Of a stretch of DNA of 18,083 nt, positions 1-6,560 are shown in pieces. The DNA is from an uncultured Candidatus Saccharibacteria bacterium. Its GTDB lineage: Bacteria > Patescibacteria > Saccharimonadia > Saccharimonadales > UBA1547. Below the pieces are notes generated by a model. That model searched no databases. It was not told the DNA's origin and saw only the letters and a program-made list of their open reading frames with translations. The position numbers were made by a program, and so were the translations under genes. Every line of letters begins with the position of its first letter. The first letter of the stretch is position 1. The DNA lies in NCBI GenBank assembly GCA_946480535.1, contig CAMLKA010000021.1:1-18083 (forward strand). The letters are read 5' to 3'.

Positions 1-165
1 GTCCGCGAATTAACCGACGGCATTGATGAATTGAAGCAAGAAATTATTACTTCTGTCGTTGGCCCTGGTGAAGAGTTGAAAAATACCGTCCACGATATTG
101 CCGGTTCGGTCATGGATGGATCAACTCCAGCGGTAGAAGATACCGCAACCGACACTACTGAATAG
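1..165 (+). CDS. C-terminal fragment of a small protein, possibly TatA/TatB-like
   Basis: The open frame enters from the left edge in frame 1 and ends at a TAG at 163-165, giving the last 54 residues. The fragment starts with a charged amphipathic stretch (VRELTDGIDELKQEI) and finishes as a low-complexity Thr/Asp/Glu-rich tail. An amphipathic helix followed by an acidic disordered tail is the layout of TatA/TatB translocase subunits, and the next gene is tatC, but that gene is on the opposite strand and no membrane helix is visible because the N-terminus lies outside the window. The identity is therefore inference; a YtxH-like or other helical stress protein would fit equally well. Its stop is one base from the stop of the convergent tatC. 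Confidence 0.5.
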   Translation, partial: VRELTDGIDELKQEIITSVVGPGEELKNTVHDIAGSVMDGSTPAVEDTATDTTE

Positions 166-166
166 T

Positions 167-1396
167 TTACGCAATACGAGGGGCGATAATACCGTCGACG
201 TAAAAACCACCAGCTGGTCCGGCTTTTGGTGCCGGTGGAATTGGTCGAGCCTGAGGGCGAGCAGGCTGTACTGGCCGTTGTGGTACTTCAAGTTTCGCTG
301 GTGAGCGACGTACAAACCCATCGATAACTTTTAGTTGAGTTGGCTGCGCAGCAACTGGGGTCGGCGCAACTTCTGGTGTTTCAATAATTTGTGGTTCTAC
401 AATTTCTTGAGCAATAGGTACGACGGGCGCTTCTTCGAGCACCTCAGGTTCCGCAATTGCTTCAAGTGATTCGGTGAGCGGTTCGGCGGTCGGCTCGACA
501 GGAAGAGTAATTGGTTCGGGTGCTACCTCAGCTACAGAGATATGTTCTGGAACAGGAGCCTCTTCAAAAGCAAGGGTGGGTGCTGGTTCGGCGGTCGGTT
601 CCGGCTCGGTGATAGCAACGGGCAACGAAGCAACAATCTCTTCATGAATTGCATGCGCCCTGGCGGCTTCTCGCGCCTCTGCTTTGGAGCGGCGGGACGC
701 TCGGGCGATATTCATAAGGACGGCAATAACCCCAATCTGATACACCACAATCACCGGTCCTGCAATAATCGCCTGGTTCACTGGGTCGGGTGTCGGGGTA
801 ATGAGCGCAGCGACGATAAAGGCAATCAGCACTACCCATTTTTCAGATTTCATAAGGCCGCCAGGTGTGAGTGGTTTAATGGCGTGAATCAGAAGTAGCA
901 AAAGGGGGAGCTGGAACACAAGTCCGATACCAATGGTATATGCAACCACAAAGTTCAAATACGAATCGGCTGTCAGTACCGAATCAACATATTGATCTGC
1001 AAAGCCGAATAGGAAGGTGAGTGCACTCGGCACCGCTACGAGGTAGCCGAATACGATTCCTGCGGTCAATAGAAGTACCGAGCTGACAAGAATAACTGCC
1101 GATTTCTTTTGTGCTTTTTCTGGCAGCGCTGGCTTCAGGAACGCGTAAAGTTGCTGAAGAAGAATTGGAAAGGCCAGTGCGAGCCCAGCGTACGCGGCGA
1201 CCAGGAAGGTAAAGGTAAATCCACCGGCTGGAGTGAGGTACACAAGCTTCTGCCCATTCAACGGATTAAGAAGAATCGGCATGACAATGTCACGATATGC
1301 AAAAGCCAGGGTTGCGCCGACCACGAAGAATAAAGCGATCAGCATAAACCGCCACTGCAACTCCTTCAAATGTCGCTTTGCGGACATTTTCGTCAT
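167..1396 (-). CDS. tatC: Sec-independent (twin-arginine) protein translocase subunit TatC with long Pro/Glu-rich tail
   Basis: TatC is the multi-spanning core of the Tat pathway that recognises twin-arginine signal peptides and exports folded proteins. Residues 1-230 hold the six-helix TatC fold: the N-terminal HLKEL motif (Glu12, matching the signal-binding Glu of HLxELR), a FPILLQQLYAFLKPALPEK segment near 77-94 with the cytoplasmic-loop Glu93, and ITPTPDPVNQ near 199-208 where TatC has its conserved TP-D-Q motif. TatC is normally about 240-260 aa. Here about 175 more residues follow, rich in Pro, Glu, Ala and Val and ending in basic Pro/Arg segments. The ATG at 1396 lies 6 nt after a TATACT -10 box, and an in-frame ATG at 1387 is the alternative. 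It lies 59 nt behind msrB on the same strand with its own promoter. Confidence 0.93.
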   Translation of the reverse strand: MTKMSAKRHLKELQWRFMLIALFFVVGATLAFAYRDIVMPILLNPLNGQKLVYLTPAGGFTFTFLVAAYAGLALAFPILLQQLYAFLKPALPEKAQKKSAVILVSSVLLLTAGIVFGYLVAVPSALTFLFGFADQYVDSVLTADSYLNFVVAYTIGIGLVFQLPLLLLLIHAIKPLTPGGLMKSEKWVVLIAFIVAALITPTPDPVNQAIIAGPVIVVYQIGVIAVLMNIARASRRSKAEAREAARAHAIHEEIVASLPVAITEPEPTAEPAPTLAFEEAPVPEHISVAEVAPEPITLPVEPTAEPLTESLEAIAEPEVLEEAPVVPIAQEIVEPQIIETPEVAPTPVAAQPTQLKVIDGFVRRSPAKLEVPQRPVQPARPQARPIPPAPKAGPAGGFYVDGIIAPRIA

Positions 1397-1402
1397 AAGG
1401 AA

Positions 1403-1431
1403 AGTATAGTCCTTTTAGAGGTGAAGCACAA
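1403..1431 (-). promoter_or_regulatory. tatC promoter, leaderless type
   Basis: On the minus strand TTGTGC (1431-1426), a 17-nt spacer and TATACT (1408-1403) form a sigma70-like promoter. The -10 box ends 6 nt before the tatC ATG, which would place the transcription start at the A of the start codon. Confidence 0.6.
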
Positions 1432-1455
1432 GCGGAACGGAGGTCGAGCTCGAGG

Positions 1456-1824
1456 CTATTTTTCAGGGGTAAAATTCAACGAAAGTGAGTTGACGCAGTA
1501 ACGCAGCCCGGTGGTGTCTTTTGGCCCATCATCAAAGACGTGTCCAAGGTGTCCGCCACAGTGCGCGCACATAATTTCAGTACGAACCATGCCGTGCGTC
1601 GTATCGGTCTCGGTTTTAATAGAACCTTCAACGGCTTGATCAAAACTTGGCCAGCCGCAGTCGCTATCAAATTTAGCGCTCGAGTCGAACAGAATGCTTC
1701 CGCAGTTTGCACAGGCATAGGTGCCCGTATCGAAGGTGTAAATGAGGGCTCCACTAAACGGAGCTTCGGTTGCTTTATCGAAGAGAACGGCCTTTTGCTC
1801 ATCGGTGAGGTCTGGGTTCTTCAT
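1456..1824 (-). CDS. msrB: Peptide-methionine (R)-S-oxide reductase MsrB
   Basis: MsrB reduces the R epimer of methionine sulfoxide in proteins. The 122-aa product has the full zinc-containing MsrB pattern: CxxC pairs at Cys38/Cys41 and Cys86/Cys89, the CGWPSF segment with Cys56 as possible resolving cysteine, HGMVRTE, GHLGHVF, and the catalytic Cys110 in RYCVNS. There is no signal peptide, so it should be cytoplasmic. It is slightly short at the N-terminus but complete. The start at 1824 is supported by TATAAT ending 6 nt upstream. It is divergent from msrA, so the pair covers both sulfoxide epimers from one 35-bp intergenic region. Confidence 0.96.
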   Translation of the reverse strand: MKNPDLTDEQKAVLFDKATEAPFSGALIYTFDTGTYACANCGSILFDSSAKFDSDCGWPSFDQAVEGSIKTETDTTHGMVRTEIMCAHCGGHLGHVFDDGPKDTTGLRYCVNSLSLNFTPEK

Positions 1825-1830
1825 ACTCTT

Positions 1831-1853
1831 ATTATACTCCTCGGGCGTATAAT
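1831..1853. promoter_or_regulatory. Divergent msrB/msrA -10 elements, both leaderless
   Basis: Two consensus TATAAT boxes lie back to back in a 35-bp intergenic region: one on the minus strand (plus-strand attata, 1831-1836) for msrB and one on the plus strand (1848-1853) for msrA. Each ends exactly 6 nt before its ATG. Their -35 regions must fall near the start of the opposing gene, so the two polymerases would compete for the same DNA. Confidence 0.75.
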
Positions 1854-1859
1854 AGAACT

Positions 1860-2327
1860 ATGAAAGAGTTAGTACTTGCTGGCGGATGTTTCTGGGGCGT
1901 CGAAGAATTATTTCGTACGCAGCCCGGGGTTGTTGATACCGAAGTGGGGTATGTTGGTGGTGAAAATAGTAATCCAACCTACGAGCAGCACCCAGGTCAT
2001 GCCGAGGCGGTGAAGATCACCTACGATCCGAACGCTACTGACGCCGCGCAACTCTTCGATTATTTCTTCCAGATTCACGACCCAACCACAATGAATCGAC
2101 AGGGGAACGATATCGGCTCAAGCTACCGCTCGGCGATTTTTTACCAAGACGAAGCCCAAAAGGCAGAGGCTGAAGCGGCAATTAAGCGGAATCAAGTCTA
2201 TTGGGAATCGCCAGCCGTGACGCAACTCGAACCACTGATGACTTTTTGGCCAGCCGAAGACTATCACCAAGATTATCTCCAGAAGAATCCAGGCGGCTAC
2301 ACCTGCCACTTCGAACGCCCGCGCTAG
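1860..2327 (+). CDS. msrA: Peptide-methionine (S)-S-oxide reductase MsrA
   Basis: MsrA reduces the S epimer of methionine sulfoxide, free or in proteins. The 155-aa product begins with the GGCFWG active-site motif (catalytic Cys10), followed by GVVDTEVGYVGG, PGHAEAV near 46-52, the FFQIHDPT segment, NDIGSSYRS and HQDYLQKNPGGY. Cys149 in the C-terminal YTCH is a candidate recycling cysteine. No export signal is visible. The ATG at 1860 is preceded by TATAAT and 6 nt with no Shine-Dalgarno sequence. Its stop is separated by only two bases from the stop of the convergent membrane-protein gene. Confidence 0.96.
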   Translation: MKELVLAGGCFWGVEELFRTQPGVVDTEVGYVGGENSNPTYEQHPGHAEAVKITYDPNATDAAQLFDYFFQIHDPTTMNRQGNDIGSSYRSAIFYQDEAQKAEAEAAIKRNQVYWESPAVTQLEPLMTFWPAEDYHQDYLQKNPGGYTCHFERPR

Positions 2328-2329
2328 GG

Positions 2330-3046
2330 TTAGTAGAACAAAATAATCATCAGGTTGAAGACAAGAATACAGCTTCCCAGGATGATGGAGCCAACGCCAA
2401 CAACCAGGCGATAGTTCACTTTGTGAAGGAGTGAGCGGAATTGTTCGGTCGCCTTCAGAATACGCTCTGGGCTCTTGCGCATATACATCACAATACCAAT
2501 GAATGGCACAATTGCAGCGCCGAAGAAAACAAGGGTAAACACAAGTCGCTCGACAAAATTAAGGCTTACATTGGCGATAATATTCGCTGCAAAATAGGTT
2601 GCCGTTACGCCGCTAATACTAATAAAAGTACGCACAAACCCCAGGCTAAAGACGGAAATAAGCCCGCCAACTTTTTTAGCCTTTGAGGGCTTTGGTCCCT
2701 TGAGGACATCTTGGTGCCGCAGGTACCAAATACCGCCCCAGATAAATCCAACGCCAATCGCCACATTAAATACCACGCTCAAAATAATGGCGCGAACGGT
2801 CGTATCAATAAAGGTAACGAGCGCGTCCAGCTGAATAACCTGGAAGAGAATAATAAGCAGAAGAACCGCCACGAGCACGCCGCCCATCAGCGATGTTGCA
2901 TAGGCAACCGGGCGCTTTACCTTCGATGTAATCGCAACCTGCGTCACGTACAGGGTTGGGCTAAATCCAGCCACAAGTCCAAGAATCGATACACTAATCA
3001 GTGTCGATATGAAAACAACCAACGTGTAGATGATATCTGCCGGCAT
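2330..3046 (-). CDS. Six-helix integral membrane protein, GAP/LysE-like (family uncertain)
   Basis: The 238-aa product is almost wholly hydrophobic, with about six membrane helices. An N-terminal segment near 10-30 carries GLVAGFSPTLY, then a basic loop, paired helices, a hydrophilic basic linker near residue 120 (GPKPSKAKK), and further helices. A short helix with a Gly/Pro kink followed by a cytoplasmic basic loop resembles LysE-superfamily and GAP/SfLAP-type exporters, but I cannot assign a substrate. I chose the ATG at 3046 because TACAAT ends exactly 6 nt before it; an ATG at 3052 directly abuts the box, and a longer frame upstream would place the promoter inside the gene. It is divergent from an AI-2E permease and convergent with msrA. 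Confidence 0.75.
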   Translation of the reverse strand: MPADIIYTLVVFISTLISVSILGLVAGFSPTLYVTQVAITSKVKRPVAYATSLMGGVLVAVLLLIILFQVIQLDALVTFIDTTVRAIILSVVFNVAIGVGFIWGGIWYLRHQDVLKGPKPSKAKKVGGLISVFSLGFVRTFISISGVTATYFAANIIANVSLNFVERLVFTLVFFGAAIVPFIGIVMYMRKSPERILKATEQFRSLLHKVNYRLVVGVGSIILGSCILVFNLMIILFY

Positions 3047-3052
3047 ACTCAT

Positions 3053-3098
3053 ATTGTAGTCTTTATTGTATGGATTTGCACAACAATAGGTGTACACT
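3053..3098. promoter_or_regulatory. Divergent -10 boxes for the membrane protein and the AI-2E permease
   Basis: Minus-strand TACAAT (plus-strand 3053-3058) ends 6 nt before the ATG at 3046, and plus-strand TACACT (3093-3098) ends 6 nt before the ATG at 3105. No convincing -35 hexamer is visible for either, and neither gene has a Shine-Dalgarno sequence. Confidence 0.6.
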
Positions 3099-3104
3099 AG
3101 GGTC

Positions 3105-4199
3105 ATGGAAACCCACCCCCTAACGGCACGGAATTGGCTGATAGTTGCAGGCATTGCAATCGTTCTGGGGATTTGGTTTGTCTTGCCGTATCTTGGTGTG
3201 ATTGCTATCGCTGCGTTGATGGCCTTTCTGTTTTACGGCACCTATAGCCGCCTGCTTCAAAAGCGAAAAGCGGGGACAGCTGCAACGCTGACATTCTTCT
3301 TCTCGCTGCTTGTAGTGCTGGTGCCATTAATCCTTGTGAGTCTTTTCACCATCTTCCAGCTTGGTCAACTCATTACTGACATAACGAATACTTTCGGTTC
3401 GAACTTCACGTCGGTTCCGGCGGCGCTGCAAGGTGCGATTGATAGTGTGAACGCGCTCGTTGCGGGGCTCGGTGGTAGCCAGGAGCTTATTACCAATGAG
3501 GGTATGACCGAGTTCCTTCGCTCGACTATTCCTAACGTTGTTGCTGGAATTGCTGGGTTTATCACAAGCTTCATTGGTAGCCTGCCGATGACGATTATCC
3601 TCGCGATTATGTACATCTTCCTGTTCTTTGAATTCTTGGTATACGGTAAGAAGATTATCGCAAGCATCATTGCGCTCAGCCCATTCCAACCAGAAGTGAC
3701 TCGCATGTACCTGGCGCGCGTTGGCTTGATGGCAAACGCGATGTCGAAGGGTGAGCTGATGATTTCAGTCATCGTTGCAACACTCGAAGCCGCAACGCTG
3801 GCGTTCTTCTTTGGTATTTGGGATTACTTCCTTCTTATGACAGTGGCGTTCTCTCTCTTTAACCTGGTGCCGCTTGGTGCGGGCATTCTGTTCTATCCGA
3901 TTATCTTCATCTTCATGCTGTTTGGTCAGTTCTGGCCTGCAATTGGTGCGCTCATTGTTGTAACTGCGGTCAGCAACATCGAATCATTCCTTCGTCCAAA
4001 GTTTATTCCAAAGTCGATTACGCTCACGAACGGCCTTACGATGCTGGCGGCATTCGGTGGTATTGCACTGTACGGCGTGATTGGTGTGGTCTACGGTCCA
4101 ATCATTATGATTGTTATCGTCACCTCTATCCAAATGTACCTCGACTATTATCAAGAACTTCCGCGCTGGAAGCGAAAAGCCAACAAAAACGCTGCCTAG
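3105..4199 (+). CDS. AI-2E family (PerM/YdiK-like) permease
   Basis: The 364-aa product is a polytopic membrane protein of the AI-2E/PerM family. These are proton- or sodium-coupled exporters with variable or unknown substrates; AI-2 transport is established for only a few members. It shows two N-terminal helices, a long hydrophilic/amphipathic segment at about 85-140, and a C-terminal block with the family hallmarks NLVPLGAGI, LRPKFIPKS and GVIGVVYGPIIM. A basic tail ends the protein. The frame extends 15 nt upstream to a GTG, but the TACACT box overlaps that codon and ends 6 nt before the ATG at 3105, so I place the start there. Confidence 0.85.
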   Translation: METHPLTARNWLIVAGIAIVLGIWFVLPYLGVIAIAALMAFLFYGTYSRLLQKRKAGTAATLTFFFSLLVVLVPLILVSLFTIFQLGQLITDITNTFGSNFTSVPAALQGAIDSVNALVAGLGGSQELITNEGMTEFLRSTIPNVVAGIAGFITSFIGSLPMTIILAIMYIFLFFEFLVYGKKIIASIIALSPFQPEVTRMYLARVGLMANAMSKGELMISVIVATLEAATLAFFFGIWDYFLLMTVAFSLFNLVPLGAGILFYPIIFIFMLFGQFWPAIGALIVVTAVSNIESFLRPKFIPKSITLTNGLTMLAAFGGIALYGVIGVVYGPIIMIVIVTSIQMYLDYYQELPRWKRKANKNAA

Positions 4200-4208
4200 C
4201 ACCCAAGT

Positions 4209-4249
4209 CATACTTGACATACTTTTCATACCAGAGCATACTGGGTATA
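4209..4249 (+). promoter_or_regulatory. abrB-MFS promoter with CATACT repeats and overlapping inverted repeat (candidate operator)
   Basis: TTGACA (4214-4219), a 17-nt spacer and CATACT (4237-4242) form a promoter whose start site would fall within about two bases of the ATG at 4251. The same stretch holds four copies of CATAC[T/C] at 4209, 4218, 4227 and 4237, spaced 9, 9 and 10 bp. An imperfect inverted repeat (ATACCAG/CTGGGTAT) covers the -10 region. This layout suits autoregulation by the encoded AbrB-type protein. Confidence 0.5.
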
Positions 4250-4250
4250 T

Positions 4251-4478
4251 ATGCACGATAAACAACTTTATGGTACTGCAACCGTTGGAACGAAAGGACA
4301 GGTAGTCATTCCTGCCGATGCGCGTGAAGCGTTGGGAATCCAACCCGGTGACCGTCTGTACGTTATGGGCTCTCCAAGCAAAAAATGGCTCGGGCTCATT
4401 AAAGAAGAGCAACTTCGCGAGATGCTCACTCATCTCACTGATAATATCGAGCAATACAAAGACCTCCTAAAAAAGTAA
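4251..4478 (+). CDS. AbrB/MazE-type (SpoVT-AbrB fold) DNA-binding protein
   Basis: The 75-aa product contains the swapped-hairpin AbrB domain: YGTATVGTKGQVVIPADAREA followed by LGIQPGDRLYV, which covers residues 7-38. A short helical C-terminus (about 50-75) may help oligomerisation. Proteins of this fold bind DNA as dimers or tetramers and act as transcription regulators or antitoxins. No toxin gene follows. The next gene, 13 nt downstream, is a drug exporter, so the simplest reading is a local regulator of the exporter operon. The start at 4251 lies 8 nt after the CATACT -10 element without a Shine-Dalgarno sequence. Confidence 0.88.
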   Translation: MHDKQLYGTATVGTKGQVVIPADAREALGIQPGDRLYVMGSPSKKWLGLIKEEQLREMLTHLTDNIEQYKDLLKK

Positions 4479-4491
4479 CCGAAAGGAATCT

Positions 4492-6180
4492 ATGCATCAC
4501 CACTTAAGCTTGCGTGGCAAGTTGATTATTATGGTTTCGGTTATGGCCAGCCTTTTCTTGGTTGCGCTCGACCAAACCATCATTGCAACGGCCCTTGGCA
4601 AGATTGTCGAAGAGTTTAACGCCTTCAGTTCACTGAGCTGGATTGTGACCGCGTATCTCATTACAACAACGATTACTGTGCCAATCGCCGGTAAATTATC
4701 AGACTTGTTTGGTCGTCGAAACATCCTTCTTATTGGTGTGGCGATATTTGTTGCCGCGTCACTCATGAGCGGCCTCAGTGCAAACGTTACCGACCTTATT
4801 ATTTGGCGAGCGGTACAGGGAATTGGTGGTGGTATTATTACCGCCAACGCCTTCACCATTGTTGGTGACCTTTTCGCAGCCCGCGAACGTGGCCGTTGGC
4901 AGGGGCTTATTGGTGCGGTCTTCGGACTTGCCTCGGTTGTTGGCCCATTGCTTGGTGGCTGGCTTACCGACGGTCACGCCTTCTTTGGCCTTATGACCGA
5001 CTGGCGCTGGACGTTCTACATTAACGTACCGATTGGTATTGTGGCGTTTATTCTGATTGCCATTTACACCCCGGCACTTCGTCACGCGGCGAAGGCTAAG
5101 ATTGACTACGCGGGTGCGGCGCTACTTTCTGTTGCTCTCGCAACGCTTATTCTTGCAGTTGATAACACCGAGGTTATCTTCGCCGATCTCATGAGCGCAA
5201 CGGGCCTGACGCTTGCTGGTCTCCGTATCATTATGTTTATGATTGTTGCGGTAGCTTCGGCGGCGTTCATCTATGTTGAGCACAAGGCCAAGGAGCCAAT
5301 TCTTCCACTGAAGTTCTTTAAGAACCGAAACTATGTGACGGTCCTCACGATTGCCATGCTTTTTGGTGCGGCGTTTATGGGTTCAATCCTTTACCTGACT
5401 CAGTTTAACCAGCAGGTCTTTGGTGCGACGCCAACCGAGTCGGGCCTCATGCTGCTTCCAATGGTGGGTGGTATCATGCTCTCGAGTATTCTTTCGGGAC
5501 AGATTATATCTCGCACCGGTAAGTACAAGATCTTTATGCAGGTAGGCTTTATCGTTGCAACCCTCGCGATGATTGCCTTGACCTTCCTAAGCCCAGACAT
5601 GTCATACGGTTTTGAAGCGGTGGTGATGGTGGCGCTTGGTCTTGGTATGGGTGTGGCGATGCCGGTATTGAACCTTGCGATTCAGAATGAAGTCGAGCAA
5701 AAGGATCTTGGTGTAGCAACGAGCTCAAGCCAACTGTTCCGCAGCCTTGGTTCTACGGTAGGTACGGCAGTATTTGGTGCAATGCTGACGGCAGGTATCC
5801 TTACACAGGTACCAGCTATGCGCGATACGGCATATATTCAGTCGCTTGCGAAAACCGAGCAGGTGAGCCAACTGGGTGCAATTGATGACCCGAACACACT
5901 GTTGACGATTAACATGCCTGATATTAAGCATCAGATCACTGAAGCCGCGAATGAGCAGTTTGGTAAGCTCCCAGAGCCTGCCGCGCAAAAGGCGAGCGAA
6001 GCCTTTACGCAGAACCAAGAAGAGTTTGCGGGTAAGGTTGAACAGGCCTTCTCTGACAGTCTGCAGCGAATCTTCATTGTTGCTTCGAGTCTTGTCGGTC
6101 TTTCCGCTGTACTCGTATTCACTTTGAAGGAACGAACCCTCCGTTCCGCCAAGCCAGAAGCCACTCCTGGCGAGATGTAG
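4492..6180 (+). CDS. MFS multidrug efflux transporter, DHA2 (EmrB/QacA) family, 14 TM
   Basis: The 562-aa size and 14 predicted helices fit the proton/drug antiporter DHA2 family of the major facilitator superfamily. Diagnostic segments are LDQTIIATAL in helix 1, the motif A loop GKLSDLFGRRN, the antiporter motif C region with GPLLGGWLTD, and WRWTFYINVPIG after helix 6. A hydrophilic region near 470-515 (Gln/Glu/Ala-rich) precedes the last helix and is a common variable loop. It sits 13 nt after the AbrB-type gene and has a Shine-Dalgarno AAAGGA (4482-4487), as expected for an internal operon gene. The substrate cannot be told from sequence. A terminator hairpin follows at 6196-6226. Confidence 0.92.
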   Translation: MHHHLSLRGKLIIMVSVMASLFLVALDQTIIATALGKIVEEFNAFSSLSWIVTAYLITTTITVPIAGKLSDLFGRRNILLIGVAIFVAASLMSGLSANVTDLIIWRAVQGIGGGIITANAFTIVGDLFAARERGRWQGLIGAVFGLASVVGPLLGGWLTDGHAFFGLMTDWRWTFYINVPIGIVAFILIAIYTPALRHAAKAKIDYAGAALLSVALATLILAVDNTEVIFADLMSATGLTLAGLRIIMFMIVAVASAAFIYVEHKAKEPILPLKFFKNRNYVTVLTIAMLFGAAFMGSILYLTQFNQQVFGATPTESGLMLLPMVGGIMLSSILSGQIISRTGKYKIFMQVGFIVATLAMIALTFLSPDMSYGFEAVVMVALGLGMGVAMPVLNLAIQNEVEQKDLGVATSSSQLFRSLGSTVGTAVFGAMLTAGILTQVPAMRDTAYIQSLAKTEQVSQLGAIDDPNTLLTINMPDIKHQITEAANEQFGKLPEPAAQKASEAFTQNQEEFAGKVEQAFSDSLQRIFIVASSLVGLSAVLVFTLKERTLRSAKPEATPGEM

Positions 6181-6195
6181 ATAAAATTACTACAC

Positions 6196-6226
6196 AATAG
6201 CGCTTGTCCTTATTGCAAGCGCTATT
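6196..6226 (+). terminator. Terminator-like hairpin after the MFS gene
   Basis: A perfect 11-bp inverted repeat (AATAGCGCTTG at 6196-6206 and CAAGCGCTATT at 6216-6226) encloses a 9-nt loop. It starts 16 nt after the stop codon and is followed by TAGTTT. The U-tract is short, so it may act as a weak terminator or an mRNA 3'-end stabiliser. Confidence 0.65.
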
Positions 6227-6270
6227 TAGTTTACGGTACTATAAATACATTAGCGCTTTCATGCGCGTTC

Positions 6271-6299
6271 TTGACAGTGCCAACATCGTTTGGTACTAT
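6271..6299 (+). promoter_or_regulatory. Strong sigma70-type promoter for the 6306-6541 unit
   Basis: A perfect TTGACA (6271-6276), a 17-nt spacer and TACTAT (6294-6299) preceded by TGG (extended -10) make this the closest match to consensus in the window. The predicted start is near 6306. GGTACTATA occurs twice (6235-6243 and 6292-6300); only the second has a -35. Confidence 0.75.
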
Positions 6300-6380
6300 A
6301 GGTGATGTGTCCAGCGCCAAAACTAAATTATAAAGGTCGGAGTGCGAGGGACTGTACGTAGTACAAGGAGTATAAATCAC

Positions 6381-6473
6381 ATGCCAATAGCAATCGAATT
6401 TGTGCCATCACGGCGCAAAAAGATCGCAGTGGATGTGGTGCCCGCCGAATGGCGAATCTTTATCGCTCACTAA
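6381..6473 (+). CDS. 30-aa basic small protein of unknown function
   Basis: ATG at 6381 opens a 30-codon frame ending in TAA at 6471-6473. AAGGAG (6365-6370) lies 10 nt upstream. The peptide has a hydrophobic start (MPIAIEFV), a basic cluster SRRKK at about 10-14 and a hydrophobic/aromatic end (EWRIFIAH). I do not recognise it. Support comes from context: a near-consensus promoter 75 nt upstream, a ribosome binding site, and a strong terminator 40 nt after the stop. The same transcript could instead be a structured non-coding RNA, because the stop codon lies inside an 8-bp inverted repeat. Confidence 0.45.
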   Translation: MPIAIEFVPSRRKKIAVDVVPAEWRIFIAH

Positions 6474-6513
6474 TCCCCGGATTAGTCGCAGCGACTTCAC
6501 TAAGCAAAAAAAT

Positions 6514-6541
6514 AAAACACCCCAAGGCACCGGGGTGTTTT
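6514..6541. terminator. Bidirectional intrinsic terminator
   Basis: AAAACACCCC (6514-6523), an 8-nt loop and GGGGTGTTTT (6532-6541) form a stem with flanking A and T tracts. Read on the plus strand it ends the small 6306 unit. Read on the minus strand, with a longer T-rich run (plus-strand A-run near 6506-6517), it ends the dsbA-like gene, whose stop is at 6561. Confidence 0.88.
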
Positions 6542-6560
6542 TAGTTTGTCTGAATAAATA

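Larger units (their letters stand above)
6306..6541 (+). ncRNA. Predicted short abundant transcript (small mRNA or regulatory RNA)
   Basis: From the predicted start near 6306 to the terminator at 6541 the unit is about 235 nt. Besides the 30-codon ORF it has inverted repeats ACTAATCC/GGATTAGT (6469-6486, 2-nt centre) and GTCGC-A-GCGAC (6485-6495), then the terminator stem. No hallmark of tmRNA, RNase P RNA, 6S RNA or SRP RNA was recognised. It is listed separately from the ORF because either reading, or both, may hold. Confidence 0.4.

Noticed and set aside
2711..3100. 129-aa plus-strand frame opposite the membrane protein
   Set aside because: Composition rich in Asn, His, Lys and Arg is typical of the complement of a hydrophobic gene.
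4251..6180. AbrB-type protein as antitoxin of a toxin-antitoxin pair
   Set aside because: The adjacent gene is a 14-helix transporter and no PIN, MazF or similar toxin frame is nearby.
6306..6541. Housekeeping RNA (tmRNA, RNase P RNA, 6S or SRP RNA)
   Set aside because: None of the recognisable core motifs of these RNAs is present, and the unit contains an ORF with a ribosome binding site.
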